Positions 35,720-48,396 of a stretch of DNA of 64,000 bases are shown piece after piece. A program made the position numbers and the translations under genes. The first letter of the stretch is position 1. Each line of letters starts with the position of its first letter. The stretch is from assembly GCA_011009095.1 (NCBI GenBank), contig VTPC01000483.1, forward strand, positions 186,001 to 250,000, in the 5' to 3' direction. The notes under the pieces were generated by a model that was not told where the DNA came from, did no database searches, and saw only the letters and a list, made by a program, of their open reading frames with translations. The stretch comes from Ignelater luminosus. Its lineage: Eukaryota; Arthropoda; Insecta; Coleoptera; Elateridae.

Positions 35720-36318
35720 TAGCCACACGTTCATTTATCCCAAAAAACAGACGACCATTTGCTTCGAAGTACTTCTTACGCGAACAACTTTTGTTGGGTT
35801 CGGCTCATCTTAGAAGACCCATATAGTCGATTGCTGTTTACTTTCGGACTCATACGCATGAATCCACCACGCACCATGATTGAATTTTTTGAGTATTCCT
35901 TTGCACCAATCGACACGAGTGTTTTTTTGAGCGATTGTCACATTATGCGGAATCCAACGCGAACAAATCTTTTTCATGTGTAAATGTTCATCTAATATCT
36001 TCTGTATGCTTGTCATACTAATGCCCAGGGATGCCTCAACCTCACGGTATGTCACATGACGATCTTGCATTATCAGTTCGCGCACAGGATCGATGTTGTC
36101 TGACACAACCACCGATTCTGGACGACCTTCTTTAAATTCGTTCGTGAGCGAACGACGGCCACGATTGAATTCACTAAAGCCGTGATATACCGTGGTTTTA
36201 GATGGTGCTTCATCGCCAAAAGTCGAAGTGAATTGATCAATGTACTGTTGCTGAGATAATCCATGTCGAATATATAATAATAAATCATCGCTCGAAAATT
36301 TTCACGAGTTAATACCAC
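35720..36318 (-). mobile_element. decayed mariner transposase
   Basis: Mariner transposases are DD34D enzymes with two N-terminal helix-turn-helix units. On the minus strand the fragment starts (V)LTRENFRAMIYY at 36318, with ATG replaced by GTG. It shifts frame near 36270, then continues RHGLSQQQYIDQ, FGDEAPSKTTVY, PVRELIMQDRHVTYREVEAS, KKICSRWIPHN, RVDWCKGILKKF, and SKQQSTIWVF with a stop in place of the following residue, then DEPNPTK. Between KKFNHGA and WWIHAYE about 13 residues are missing in frame, including the GDE that carries the first catalytic Asp. The C-terminal half is absent beyond about 35720. It is a dead partial copy. Its 5' end abuts repeat R2 copy B. Confidence 0.92.
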
Positions 36319-36412
36319 TTTTTGATTGAAATGAAATTTTCAAGTCACAAATAGCGTCCGTATGACAAAACGTTCCGAGTACGTATACAATACTTTACGA
36401 TGAATATGTTAG

Positions 36413-36430
36413 ATGGCGCCTAGCAGCGCC
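36413..36430. repeat. perfect 6-bp-stem palindrome at the R2/mariner junction
   Basis: TGGCGC-CTAGCA-GCGCCA forms a GC-rich hairpin directly between the mariner 5' end and the start of R2 homology. It may belong to the mariner terminus or to R2. Confidence 0.5.
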
Positions 36431-36446
36431 AGTGTTGTCAGTTTCG

Positions 36447-37860
36447 GATACATCTCGGCTATTTCGACGAGACGAGGTGAGTCATCATCTGACGCCTTTT
36501 CATTGATTTCCCAATCGGAGGAGAGCCCCCCTGCTCTCCCCCTGGCTCTAACGTTGTAAATTTTGCACTTCTTCAAAACGAGAAATCGGAATAACTCGAG
36601 AACACGTGAACCGATTTTGACCAAGTTTGGAGAGTAGATGGGGTTTTACGCCCTTGCGCGTGCAATATGAACGCAATGACATCTAGCGCAGAAAATGGAC
36701 AAAAACGACTGGGGCTTTATGCGAGGTCCTAGCGATCTGGAATCAGCGGTGAAGCGTTTTGCCATTAACAGATTCGGGCCCAGGGCATTCGTGAAGGGGG
36801 TGGGGGTCTTATGGATATTCGGCACGGCATTTAGTATCCCAATCGAGTGTCTTCATCTATGTCCGATGCTGCTAGAACCAATTTCCCACTTCTTACGGTT
36901 AGGCCGCCAGCGGGCGCGACAAGTCAGACCTAGGAGGGTTCTAAGCTTGAAAACTATAAGAAATGCGGGGTCTGGTTTTCTCCGTTCGAAGTAGATTTGC
37001 GAAACGGATTGCCGGTAGTAAACCAAGAAACCCTGAATTTCCTTCAGCTTCAAAAACCTTCGGTCATTCTGCAATCTTGCAACCTCCATCAAAACCGTCC
37101 GAATGGTCCGATCGACATGATATTTGAAATTTGTATTCTAGGAGTGCATCTTTATCTACAGGGAAAAAAATGTAACTCGGTTATTTGTGGTTCGATAGGG
37201 CTAGTTTTTTTTTGTAACCTAAAGGGCACCCATTAGGGTAATAGCAGTAGTGTGCTCCTGTCTTTGGGGTGGAATGGAAAAAGAAAATTAATTCGTCTTC
37301 TTTTGGAACATTTTTCCTACGTGGTTATCTTCCAAGTCAAAAACGCAAGAAACTGAAATCGGTGCAAATACGGTCCAGGCATGGACACCCTTTAAACTAG
37401 GAAGACAAATCTTCTGCTCTAAATGTTACTTTAGTGATCTATGCGTAAAAACCCAGGAGAGGAACTTTTCCACTTCTATCCCTTCTAACGCCATTATTTT
37501 AGAGTAGTTAATGCTGAGATTAGGGCAGGTAGTAGTTTATTTTCGGTGTTTCGTCATTCGTGCTGGAACGGTACGTCTTATAGACTCGAAACACTAATCA
37601 CCGTAAAGAGAAAGTAAAGATACGTAAACAGTAGGTTATTCCCTTTTTTCGAAGAAGCTCGTCTTGTACCTGGCAATCGGATTTGATGGTATAATGTAGG
37701 AGAGTTGGTGCCCATAGGCACGCGGTCGGGTGGTCGATAGGACAGTTGCGGGAAGATATCTCTTGCTTTCGAATATTTTATACTTATGGTGAGAGCTGTA
37801 TCAAGAGTTTTCGCAGGTATAACACGTGTGCAAGGAGGCGAAATGGGCCGACTGGGGATT
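36447..37860 (+). repeat. GC-richer interspersed repeat R2, copy B
   Basis: It is collinear with copy A: CTATTTCGACGAGA start, ATCGGAATAACTCGAGAAC, GATTTTGACCAAGTTTGG, the GCGATCTGG phrase, GGAGTGCAT, GTTAATGCTGAGATT, ACGGTACGTC-like and GATATCTCTTGCT words, and an AAGGAGGCGAAATGGGCCG end. The 99-codon plus frame (36695-36994) and the others are not preserved in copy A. It is clearly GC-richer than the flanks. It lacks the second TACGTAAAAAGT module present in copy A. Confidence 0.75.
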
Positions 37861-37864
37861 TTGT

Positions 37865-38615
37865 AATGTGACTGACTACATACTACCTAAAAGGTTTATT
37901 TATTTGTAGAACGTTAGTCATTCAAATGATGCTCATTTTATTGTAATCCAAATTTTAAATTTTGTTGGTTTTATGTGATATTTCGCTGATAATTTTAGAA
38001 TCCGCTTATTTGTTTGTGAATATCTGTTAAAATATTGCCATTAATTTCAAATTTTCGATGGCTGTAGATGTAAAACGAGATTAATATCATTTAAAATATT
38101 TATGCGTGTAATTTTTTGATTGAATTCTGATGATATGACACATCGCTCTGATTTCTACTTCTCACGTAGGTTGTTTATTGTTTGTATGCGTTTGATGTAG
38201 GTGGTGTGTCTTATCACGAGTCTGCTTGATAAAACCTGCAAACGGCTTAGTGTGAAATTAATACTAAACCTTTATTAAAGGAGGTTGATAAGATTTGTCG
38301 ATGAGTCATAATAACAACAAAAAGTCACAGTATTTTGAGTTTTAGTGTTGTTGAATCTCTGCTAGAAGAAATATTAAATGTCTTTCGTATATACAGCGAA
38401 CAATTTTAGCATTTTAGGGCCAAAATTAGCATTTATAAGCTCTCTCTCAGAAAATACGTCTGGATTTAAAATGGTTTTGGTTGAGAAAATCCTACTTGCT
38501 CATAGCATATTATTCTATGGGTTCTAAGCTAAAAAGAGGAAATACCTACTATCTGTAGATTAGAGAGGAGAATTGTATACGAGAGAAGCGGAACCATAGA
38601 AAATATATTTTATGT
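37865..38615. other. intron, AT-rich, nothing recognised
   Basis: No coding or repeat signal was recognised. Confidence 0.4.
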
Positions 38616-38619
38616 TTTT

Positions 38620-38885
38620 CTCTACCCGTGGGCGTCTAAAAGCCGCTCGAATGCTAGCTCAGGAGAATATTCGCCCGAAGATTATAAATTAGCACTGCGA
38701 AAACAGAAATAGAAACTGTACAACAAACTCCTCTTGTGCCTACTTTAAAACAGATCAGCGTGATAGAGTAGAGACGTGCACAACGCGGTTCCGAATGGAA
38801 ATTTCTAAATCGTTGCTTAACATGCATTCGGGAGATTTATATCGTCTGTACACGCCTCTTCGGTGGTATTCTTTGTGGGATTTTA
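38620..38885. promoter_or_regulatory. CpG-richer block in the intron
   Basis: The stretch is GC- and CpG-richer than the flanks (CCGTGGGCGTC, CCGCTCGAATGC, TATTCGCCCG, CAACGCGGTTCCG, CGCCTCTTCGGTGG). No ORF, splice pair or transposon motif was recognised. It could be a conserved enhancer, or a repeat fragment I cannot name. Confidence 0.25.
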
Positions 38886-39995
38886 TTTGTTACTTTGAAA
38901 ATGCAATTAAACTCTCATCATACTTTTAATGTACCTTTTGGTATTATTTTTAGGTTTTACAGATTGCGTGGCATAATTGAAACATTGATCAGAAGTGTTT
39001 TAAATGGTTTTTTGCCTAGTCGAAGATCAAAATTTTTTTCGTTTTTTTGATATTTGAAAGAAGAAGTTTATGATGAAAGTGTCTATTGTAGTCTTTATCC
39101 AGCAACTTTGATTTGAATAATTTATGGGATAACTTTGTTTTTTTAATAGTTCAACATTTCATTTATGTTAATGTTTTTAGCAAAAAAGTTTCAAGGATAT
39201 GAAAAAGGAAATATGTAAACACATACAACATATGCTCATGCTTTTATTTTACAACATTAATGACACTTATAAACATTATGTACACTTAGTCACTTTTTAT
39301 TATCTGAGTCGAGTGTAAACTAAACTAAATATTTGGAAAAATGACAAAAATTTTGCTTATCTTTGTGCTGAATGTTTATCCCAGATGTTATAAGAGAGAT
39401 ATTTGAAAATTCCTCGTGCGTGTAAATAATCTCCATGAAATCCTGTTAAATTATGATAATGGCTCTCATTTTGTGGTTTACACAATTATAAATATATTTA
39501 GTGAGTATTAAGATTTAACCTTCAAATGTAAGTAGTTCACATTAAACTTGAAAAAGAAAAAAACTAATTTTTTAAGAAGGAAGATTCGCACACACATAAA
39601 AAAAAACGATTCTAAAATGTAAAATTATGCTAGAAGAACAAAAGAGCTTTTAGCAACCTTCAGAACAATAAAGCAAAACAGAATTGAGCTAAATTTAATA
39701 TTCTACGCTGTTGTTGTTAATGATAACAACAAGAATTCTTGGAAAGGAAAAATTCTAGATAGTGATAACATTGTTTCTTTTATAAAGTTCTTTGATCATT
39801 TTCTTTGTTTGTTGTTAGAGTTAGAACTCGAGTCTATATTTTTTCTTTTAGATTTGATATTTTTTTAAACCAGATAAGCATTGTGAAGTTATTTCAAGCA
39901 AAACGTCCTCCCTGGGAGTTACAATTTTATCTCATAAACATTACCGAAATAACATGTTACTAGATAGTTTAGTGTAGTTATGAATGATTTTCCAT
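38886..39995. other. intron, AT-rich, nothing recognised except a small hairpin
   Basis: Nothing coding was seen. A perfect 9-bp-stem palindrome TTGTTGTTA-ATGA-TAACAACAA lies at 39711-39732. Confidence 0.45.
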
Positions 39996-39997
39996 TC

Positions 39998-40142
39998 TAA
40001 CGCGCAACCCCTAGCTACTCATCAAACTTTATATAACATTACAACGGCGCATTCCCCACATCGATTCGGCAACAACGCCCGGAACGAGTCTGGCAACTCC
40101 AGCGTCCCGGACTTTTGCTCTTCACTCGCTTTCAGGTTTCAG
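39998..40142. promoter_or_regulatory. CpG-richer block in the intron
   Basis: About 140 bases stand out by composition: AACGCGCAACCCC, CGGCGCATTCCCC, CGATTCGGC, AACGCCCGGAACG and CAGCGTCCCGG. There is no ORF and no terminal repeats. It is a candidate enhancer or promoter element, or a fragment of a GC-rich repeat. Confidence 0.3.
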
Positions 40143-42359
40143 GGATGTACAAACTTGCAGTAATGGTATAATTTTATTGGAAAACTGGAAATGGCTTTAA
40201 TATTGAAGGATAACATTCAAAATCGTATTTGTTTTTGCATTTCCTGTATATTATTGTAAAAGCTAACTAGGCAGAATTTATTTGTTTTGATTTTTTTTAC
40301 ATAACATGAACTAATTTTGCAGAAATTCTGTACTTTACAAAATGTGTCAAAACTTTACAACTTCTGTTGTAGGTGTAGAGAAGTTTGCTGAATTTTCACA
40401 AAATATTCAGTAAAGGAGGTCGTTCTGACTTCTGAAACACAGTTTAGCTTAATTGTTTGTTTTCGTATGTCATTATTGTTTAAGTTTCAATAACTAAAGA
40501 TAATTCTTTTAACAAAATAATAAAGTTAAACAAACATATGAGATACAAACCGAAACTTGCATTAGTTTACTAAAGGGCCTTTATTTTTGATTTTTCAACT
40601 AAAAATTATATTTAAAGTGATTTTACTTTAGAGTTTAGACAAAGTCAAATGCCATGTCATTCAGATATTCTAAAGCAAGATATTCCCAAGAGATCAGAAG
40701 CTGAATGCAAAACTTATTATCTTATGCTGATCTTCTGCTGGTAATCCATTTTAGAACTTTCATATTATAAGTTGAAAACATGAAAATATTTACTACTCAG
40801 TCTGATTTAATCTCTTTTAAAGAAAAATACATTCGAGTGATTTTTGGTTTTCTAAACAACATAAGTAACTAGAGTTTAACTAAATAATTTTGTTTTAAAG
40901 CTAGATAGGTCTACATTTTAAGTATCCTAAATACGAATGAACAACAATTGATTATTGATCATCAACAGTTTTTGGTTGAGCTATAGCTCTAATTGGAGTC
41001 CTTAGAAGATAACATTTTATCGATATCCTATTTCTGAATTACGTAAATGGAATTTGATTTTTGTTTATCTGTGACGCAAAATTCGATTTTGTAGGTACAT
41101 AACATCATCCTTGATAAATTCTATTGAGCTTTGATTTGCTAAACTTGGATTCTCTATTAAAGAGATTTCGACTTACCCCATCCTACATCTCAAGTTATAT
41201 GTACATAACATTTTTTGCTTACCTATTTTTTGACTACATTGGAAACGTCACAGTTTATCCTAAAGTATAATTAGGCAAGGCAGTTCTTGATAAATATCAC
41301 TAATTATGTGCAAACCTTTACTGTAAAGGTTTTGGCAAAACGGAAAAGTTATTTATCCTGATATGGTTTGCTGTATTGCATGCAATTTGTGAACAGAACC
41401 AAGAAGAACCAATTTACCAATGGTAAAGCTGCTATTTAATTCGGTACATTGAAGATTGATTGCTAAGCCAAAAACGCTTCACCTTTACCTTCTCTTTTAT
41501 TTTAATGTTTTGTTCAGATGAAGTCCATCTATTTTGCAACCCGAAGAGGATCACATATGCTTGGGAACTCCCTCTAAAGATGCAAAAACAATTTTTACTT
41601 AAGGCCGCGCCAGCATGCTTTGAGTCTGTCCTGGCCCAAAGTTCAGATATAGACCAAGTTTTGAGCCCTTTAGGACTTGTATGGGTCTTTCTGGATTATT
41701 CAAACCACTTGGATTTTGCGTTTCTTTTAGGACAGTTATTTTCTTCCGGCGAGTTGGGCTTTTCGGTCAGAATTTTGAACGGCATTCGAAGTTGAACCAC
41801 ATATCATGATGCAAGCACACAAAATTTCTTCGTTTTTTTGTAAGTCGATTTGGGATAATTTATACTGTCCTTATTAAGACTTTTAGTTGAATTTGTAACA
41901 AAATAAAATAGATAATGCTTCTGTATTGCCACTAAAAAAGAGAAATGATAAAGTAACATATTGCTAGTCTTATTGGGCTTTTTTCAGAAGTTTCGCTGTG
42001 AAAGCAATATGAAAATTAAAGTATGTAGTGTTACTGGCTTAGTGTTCAACAGTTATTTAGATGCGGACTAGTCTGTACAGCTCGAAATTGCCATTCTGGA
42101 TCCAAAAATTACTGAGATTTTGGCACATAATCTTGATATTTTTACTGAACCTTTTTGACCAAAATTAAAAGGAGAGAAGTAGCCCCAGACTTTTCGTTAT
42201 TGGTTGTAAATGACAGTCCTGGATTCTTTTTCTCTGAAAACTAAGGACCATAAAGTTTCTATCTTGTTGTACCAAACCTTATTGGCGTATTATTACTTGC
42301 ATGCTTCTATCTGTGAGAAGGCAGGAACGTATTTACGTATTGTGCTGGTTAGGGAAAGG

Positions 42360-42397
42360 AAATGTCCTTTTGATTTTATAAATACAAAAGGACATTT
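42360..42397. repeat. perfect 13-bp inverted repeat (hairpin)
   Basis: AAATGTCCTTTTG (42360-42372) and CAAAAGGACATTT (42385-42397) are exact reverse complements around a 12-base AT loop. It could be the remnant of a tiny palindromic element or a hairpin in the intron transcript. It is not followed by a T tract. Confidence 0.8.
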
Positions 42398-44924
42398 TTT
42401 GATGGTTTTTTATGGGTTGGAGAAAGAAAGCATCTTGTTGAGTTTTACTAAATTTAGAAGAATATTTCATTTTGTTTTGGTTATCAGGTAAAGAAAGCAA
42501 TTCTTGGGAAAAAAGCTGAAAGGGTATTTATTTTCGTTTCTTGTGGACTAAGTGAAGAAACATCTTTTAGTCTGCACAAATTTGTTTTTGATTTGTATTG
42601 GTTAGAACAAGAGTTTTTTTCCTCAAAGCTTAGTCACTAAAGATTTCAAAACTGCTCAAGAGCGCCAACACTGGCTTTGGTCATTCATAAAGTTTTGAAA
42701 TATGTTTACACGTTTTCAGTATGTCAAAAATCTTTTGCACTGAACTGATTTTTTCACTAATTACATATCTACTATGTATTACATATCTCTTCAATTCTGT
42801 TATTGCGTGTAAGTATCTTGTTGGCTTCATTTGAGCTTCTTTTCTGAAAATTTTGGTTCTTTCATTTCTATCAACTAGTAAGTATTTTGTGTTCCTGCTG
42901 TGTAAGCGTGCTATCCATAGTAAGTCGATATGGGATCTACGAAGTCCAAGCCATATAACTTTCTAGATGTATTACTTTAGTTTTGTATGTAGTTGAAATG
43001 CTAGGTTTTCTCTAAGCCTTTTTGGTTTTGGCTGATTTCCATCATGCTGTTCACTTTTCCTTTCTTTTGTATTTCGTTTTGACCCTCCCTATTTCTATTC
43101 ACTTTCTTATTTTGTCTTCAAAATTTGTCTAAATCCTTTATTTTCAAGTGTCAATGTCGCCATTGTTGAATTTGATTCTTCTATATCATTTTAATGTTTG
43201 GACAAATATGTGGTTTTGTACCCCTCATTCGACTGATAATCATCTAGAATAATTTCTTCATTTGTGTTCAAAATTTCGATTTTGACTGAATATTAATGTT
43301 TACCATAGAATCCATTCACTAATCTGATTCCGATGAAGTTTTCCTTGTTTTGCTGTTTAAAGTTTTATACCTCTTGTTTGACACGCAATGTTTAGCCTTT
43401 GTAATTAGTCATAAATCAATTTTCGTTCTCGTTTTGTTAATTCCATGTACCATAAACTTTTTGCCCATTTGTAGATCAAGTCCTAAAGGGATAATTCGAT
43501 TGAAGAAGAAATTTTAATTTGTTTTTCGGGCTCACAGTTATGGAGTTGTAGTTAGAATCATGAGCAGCAAAAATCGAAGAATAATTTGTCCGCAGTCACT
43601 TTTGAAATAGTATCAAATTAACTGATGACTAGGGCAACCACAAAATTGTAGAATGTTATAGTCTGAACTACAATTTTATAGATGAAGCAGTTTAGGCCCC
43701 CAAGAAGCTTTAATATCTTGTTTTGTGCGTTCTTTTTTTATTTCTAAAAGGTGGTTATTCTTCTTTTAATTATTATTCAGTCTCAGTAGTACAAGAGAGT
43801 GGTACTAAAACTGGAATAGTTAGAGAGAGATATAAACCTTTGATATAACTAATAATTTAATACAAACCTAATGAAGTAACTCAGTAATATGCCGAACAGT
43901 TCAAAATACTTTTTGCTCATACCATAGCACTTCACTATCTCATGTTAGATCACGTGGAAATCAGTATCATCAAATATTTCACTTTAATCATACACATGTT
44001 TCGGTTTTAGACCACTTCATCACGAGATATTTTTCCAGTGCTCAGATAACTCGAATAATGTCTGTTTGAATCGACCCAAAACTATGTCCAAAGACAATCG
44101 AGGAATAATTAATTGAAAATCTGATTTAATAAAATGAATAATATTTCATTTCTAATGTACTTTTGACACGTCAGCTAGATATCATTTATCTAATACCCGC
44201 CTTGCTTGAAGAATTGATTTTCTAAGCTCCAACTGCGTTACTTACTCGTATTGCAAAAGCAAGGTTTTACATTTTACATAAATAGAATTTGACTCCAGAG
44301 GAGGGTAATAAATGTTGACATTTTTCTTTCTTTAATTTACACCGAAGCATACCATACTAAAATCAGGGTACAGGTGGATCTAAAGCTTTTATTATGTTTG
44401 TTTCTACCCATCAAACTTGACAGCCGTCAGTTTAACTTTCATAGAGGCTAGACACTGTTACTAAATTACTGTGGGGTAGGTACCTGTCGTATACACTAAC
44501 CTTTAGATTTAAGACAGGTTTTACAAGTTCAATTACGGTTTAGTTTTATGGCAGCCAAGGTAGGGTTTATGAAGGGATCGTAAAGTTTAAATTTTCGTAT
44601 TCTTTGAATTCTGGTATAAAAATGTGCCTACAGTTTATTGAACCTTTCCCTAGCTGGAAGGTTTGTAAAAATAGAAATTTGCAATGTATCCATCATCAAT
44701 CTGAGCCCGGATTTTTCTGTAACAAGATAAATGTTCCAGCAGAAAAAAGGAAGTTTTTGTTGTTTTAGTAGATTCTTTTATTTTATTTTTTAAAAGGAAA
44801 AGTTTCAAGTTACTCAACTTGGTTTGACAATGCTACTAACGAAATACTCGATGAACTCTTATACCTTTGAGAACTTTATAGTCGTGATGTTTTATTAGTC
44901 CTCTAAAAAAAGAGATTTGCACTT

Positions 44925-44944
44925 GATGTGATGTGATGTGATGT
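44925..44944. repeat. microsatellite (GATGT)4
   Basis: Four perfect pentanucleotide units. Confidence 0.9.
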
Positions 44945-46972
44945 ATGTACATAAATGTGTAACTGAAAGGACAGATTGTGAACTGTTGAAAATCGAAAGT
45001 ATCTACATTGTATAGGAATTTATGTACGTCCGAATCGAATAATTTTGATTGACATTTGAATAATCTATTTAAATGATTAGAATGTTACATAAACCATAGT
45101 GGGTTAGTAGTCCGTAATTGTTTCAATACCCATTTTTTAGTCAGACGCAATAAGCTCATGAATATCAAATAGAATCTTCTATTTATCTACCATAGAAAGA
45201 ATTTTTGATGAAATTGGTAAGTATAGTAACAATCTTCAGGTTAATAACTTGAATATTGATCTTCCGTGTGCTATCAAATAAAATTTTTGATCACAAAGCA
45301 TGTATTTAAGATTTGGTGCTAAAAGGCAGCAGTGGTCAATCCTAATGTTCTTGGATTTCTTTTATTTCGTTCATTCTGATAAGACGGGCAATACCTAGAC
45401 AATGCTTGCCTGATATTGTAAGTACTGAATTAATTCGTTTTTGCGTTGTTTAGAAGAAAACGTCAAGAATTCTCAATATTGAGCACAAGATAGCTTTGCT
45501 TACAAAAAGGGAAATGGATTTTATCTTTATATTTTGTTTTGGTAATTTTCTAGAAGATGAATACAAATTGATTCGATCTGAACGGCAATCTTCCTATTTC
45601 TGATGATATTCTGGGCATTAGATTCTGAAAGGAGAATAAGAGAGATTGCACTCCTAACTCATGAACCGCTTTCTCAAAAAAAAAAGACTAATTTTATACG
45701 AAACCACGATTTGGATCTTTTTGACCTTCGTTGGATTGCAAATATTTTAAGCTGAAATAATATCCATAAAAGCCTGAATGATACTTACTTTAAATCTGAC
45801 TGATTTGGATGTAGTAAGGTAAGGTAGTCGTCACGACTGGTTGGATTACTCTGGTGGCCCAAAAATTACACGACAGCAAAGCCTAACTTTTTTGAAATTC
45901 TTTAAACACAAGCCTAAGATCTGACTTATGTAGATATTCCAAGCATACTTTCATCATGTAGGAAGTGTTCTTGAATTTATTTTTAAAACATCAAAACAGT
46001 CAGTCAATATCGAGGTATTATTTTTTTTTGGTAACTGAATCAACATACTCAAATCTATTTCTCGATATCTTTCGTAATCTAAAAATCAAGTCGTTCTACC
46101 TTCCTACTATTTTAAGAAGAAACCCAAAATTTTAGAGCACTCAGAGAAGACTTTTTAGCAACTCTCGCCTAGATGTTAGGTTTTAAAACGGTTCCTATTT
46201 GAAAAACGACTTCTCTGATATGTAACTTCTGCATTTGGAATGCTGTCATAAAGACTCGCATTTCTAATCTGAACACGACTTAAAATTAAGTCTCCTGTTG
46301 AGTCATTGCTGAACATCAGCATATGAAACTGATCATAACAAATTATAATTGATGATCTCGAAAATCCCGTAATTCTTTTGAATTTAGTATTTTTTTTTCA
46401 ATTTATTGTCTTCCAAAAAAGCTTGTGACCTTTAGATTTTCTTTTCTTGCTGAAACATGACCCAACTGCAGAATGCATCCTTTCTGGAGAATAATAGGTA
46501 TCTTTTTTTGTTGCATTGAGAATGTTTAGGTAGGTTGTTTACTAGTTATACAGTTTTTAATAGACAACTAAAGAAATGAAGAAATTTAGATTTCTAGAAA
46601 ATATGTCTATATCACACTTAGTTATTTATTATTTCAATTAATTAAAGTCGATACATAGATATACCATGCCATTTATAAGCATGAAACAGAATTTTTAAGA
46701 TGCATATGGGTAAGCAGAAATAATGTAATTTGATTAGTTCTAATACAAAGATTCTAGCTGCATAGCAAATCGTTTTGGGGAATGATTGATTCCTGTTTTC
46801 TTTCTTTCTCAATTGTTTTTATTGATTGAACTATTTTTACAACTGTACGCACTACAAGCAGGCACTTTTAAATTAAGTTTAAAACGTAATCTAAAAACTG
46901 CTCAGTAAATGCGAATGCAATGCACGTAAAAATCAAGCGTCTGTTGCGACTGGTCTGCACATTGACGTCACA

Positions 46973-46980
46973 CACTTCTC
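46973..46980. promoter_or_regulatory. CRE palindrome TGACGTCA
   Basis: An exact CREB/ATF consensus in a slightly GC-richer patch (TCTGTTGCGACTGGTCTGCACAT is adjacent, split across the site). Confidence 0.25.
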
Positions 46981-48380
46981 AATTACTGCTCATAACTTCC
47001 TTATCGTAACTTCCGAAAAACTACACACGAATATAAATACCTGAAAACTTCAATTTGAGACAAATTTGTTTTTTTGTGTTGTGATCCCCATTAAACTGCA
47101 ATTGCCAACAAAGTCTTAAAATACAGTTATAGAACCAATAGTTTTTAGAACTTTTAAAGAGAAGTAAAACTTGTTTGAGGGTTTTAAGGGTTCTTAGATT
47201 TTATTTTCTTTTTTTCTCGATTTAAATTCAATTTTTTATTAATGGTTTACAGGCTTCACCAGAAAATCGAACGAATTATGCAGCGATATGCTCTTAATTA
47301 AAATATATGCACAATTGACTCGAAATATGCAAAATATGCAAATTTATTTTGATGTCATTTAATTGTATTTTATTAGATACGGATAGAAACAAAAGCATTT
47401 TTTTGACATATCTATAGTTATAAATATGCATTTGCTTAGAATCCGTGCCTTGATTATCAGTTTATTAATTAATCCCTGAAATTCGATAAACTTGTAAGTA
47501 ATGCTCAAATTAATTGATCATTCATAAAACTTCACCCGTAAAGATTAGAAAATTTCCAGACAAATTTATTTAACTAATTTGCGACAGAGCGAGAGAGTTT
47601 GATTCACGTAGTTGTGTTCAAGTTGGTATTTATGAAGCCTCATAAAATCCTAACGTTTCTATTTCTGTCCAAATATTAATTTGAGCGTTACTGTAAAGAG
47701 TTTCTCCGTAGAATTCAATTAAAAGTTCAAAACCTGCAAGGTTTCCTTACTTGTAAAATTCAAAAATGTAGAGGAATAATTTCATATTATTCAACATAAA
47801 AGGTTGAGGTAAATCGTCCAGGAAAAACTAAATAAGTAGCAACTAGAAACATAATATGTACATTAGCCTTCAACAACCTAGGCGAATTTAATTAGTGTTG
47901 TCGTAGGACTTGACAGAAACGTTTTAAATTTCACAGTCGAGATGGAAATCTTTTTGAATTATTTTTTAAGCGATAAAGCGAGTGCGAGTTATTAGAAGAA
48001 ATAATTTTGTGAAAACTAATTTGTAACTGTAACATCATAAAATTATAGTTATTAAGTTTTTTTAAATCAGCAAAATAATCGTGTTTTGTTGGAAATGGAC
48101 TTGAAGGAAATGCGTTTTAAAATCGTCACGTTATAATAATGTTTAACAACACTACATAAATAATAATTTTTATATTTTTGTGTAGTTGTATGCTTGGGTG
48201 TATAATTATGATATACTGTCAGGAATATAATATGAAATGTACTTGAAAATGTGATTCATGCTCATGTGGCTGTTCTCTTCTATTAAAGCACATCACGGAA
48301 AATAAAAAATATTTGTACTGTTAGGTAATCTTTGTTGCTGGCAAGTCTCTTGTTTAGAGAGGAAAAAAACAGTAGCGCTC

Positions 48381-48396
48381 TTATTATTATTATTAT
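48381..48396. repeat. microsatellite (TTA)5
   Basis: Five TTA units and one extra base. Confidence 0.85.

Noticed and set aside
36695..36994. 99-codon + strand ORF
   Set aside because: It lies in repeat R2 copy B and the frame is not maintained in copy A.
41460..41795. 111-codon + strand ORF, the longest in the window together with 61256-61591
   Set aside because: No known motif, no good start context, no splice partners, and it lies in T-rich degenerate intron DNA.
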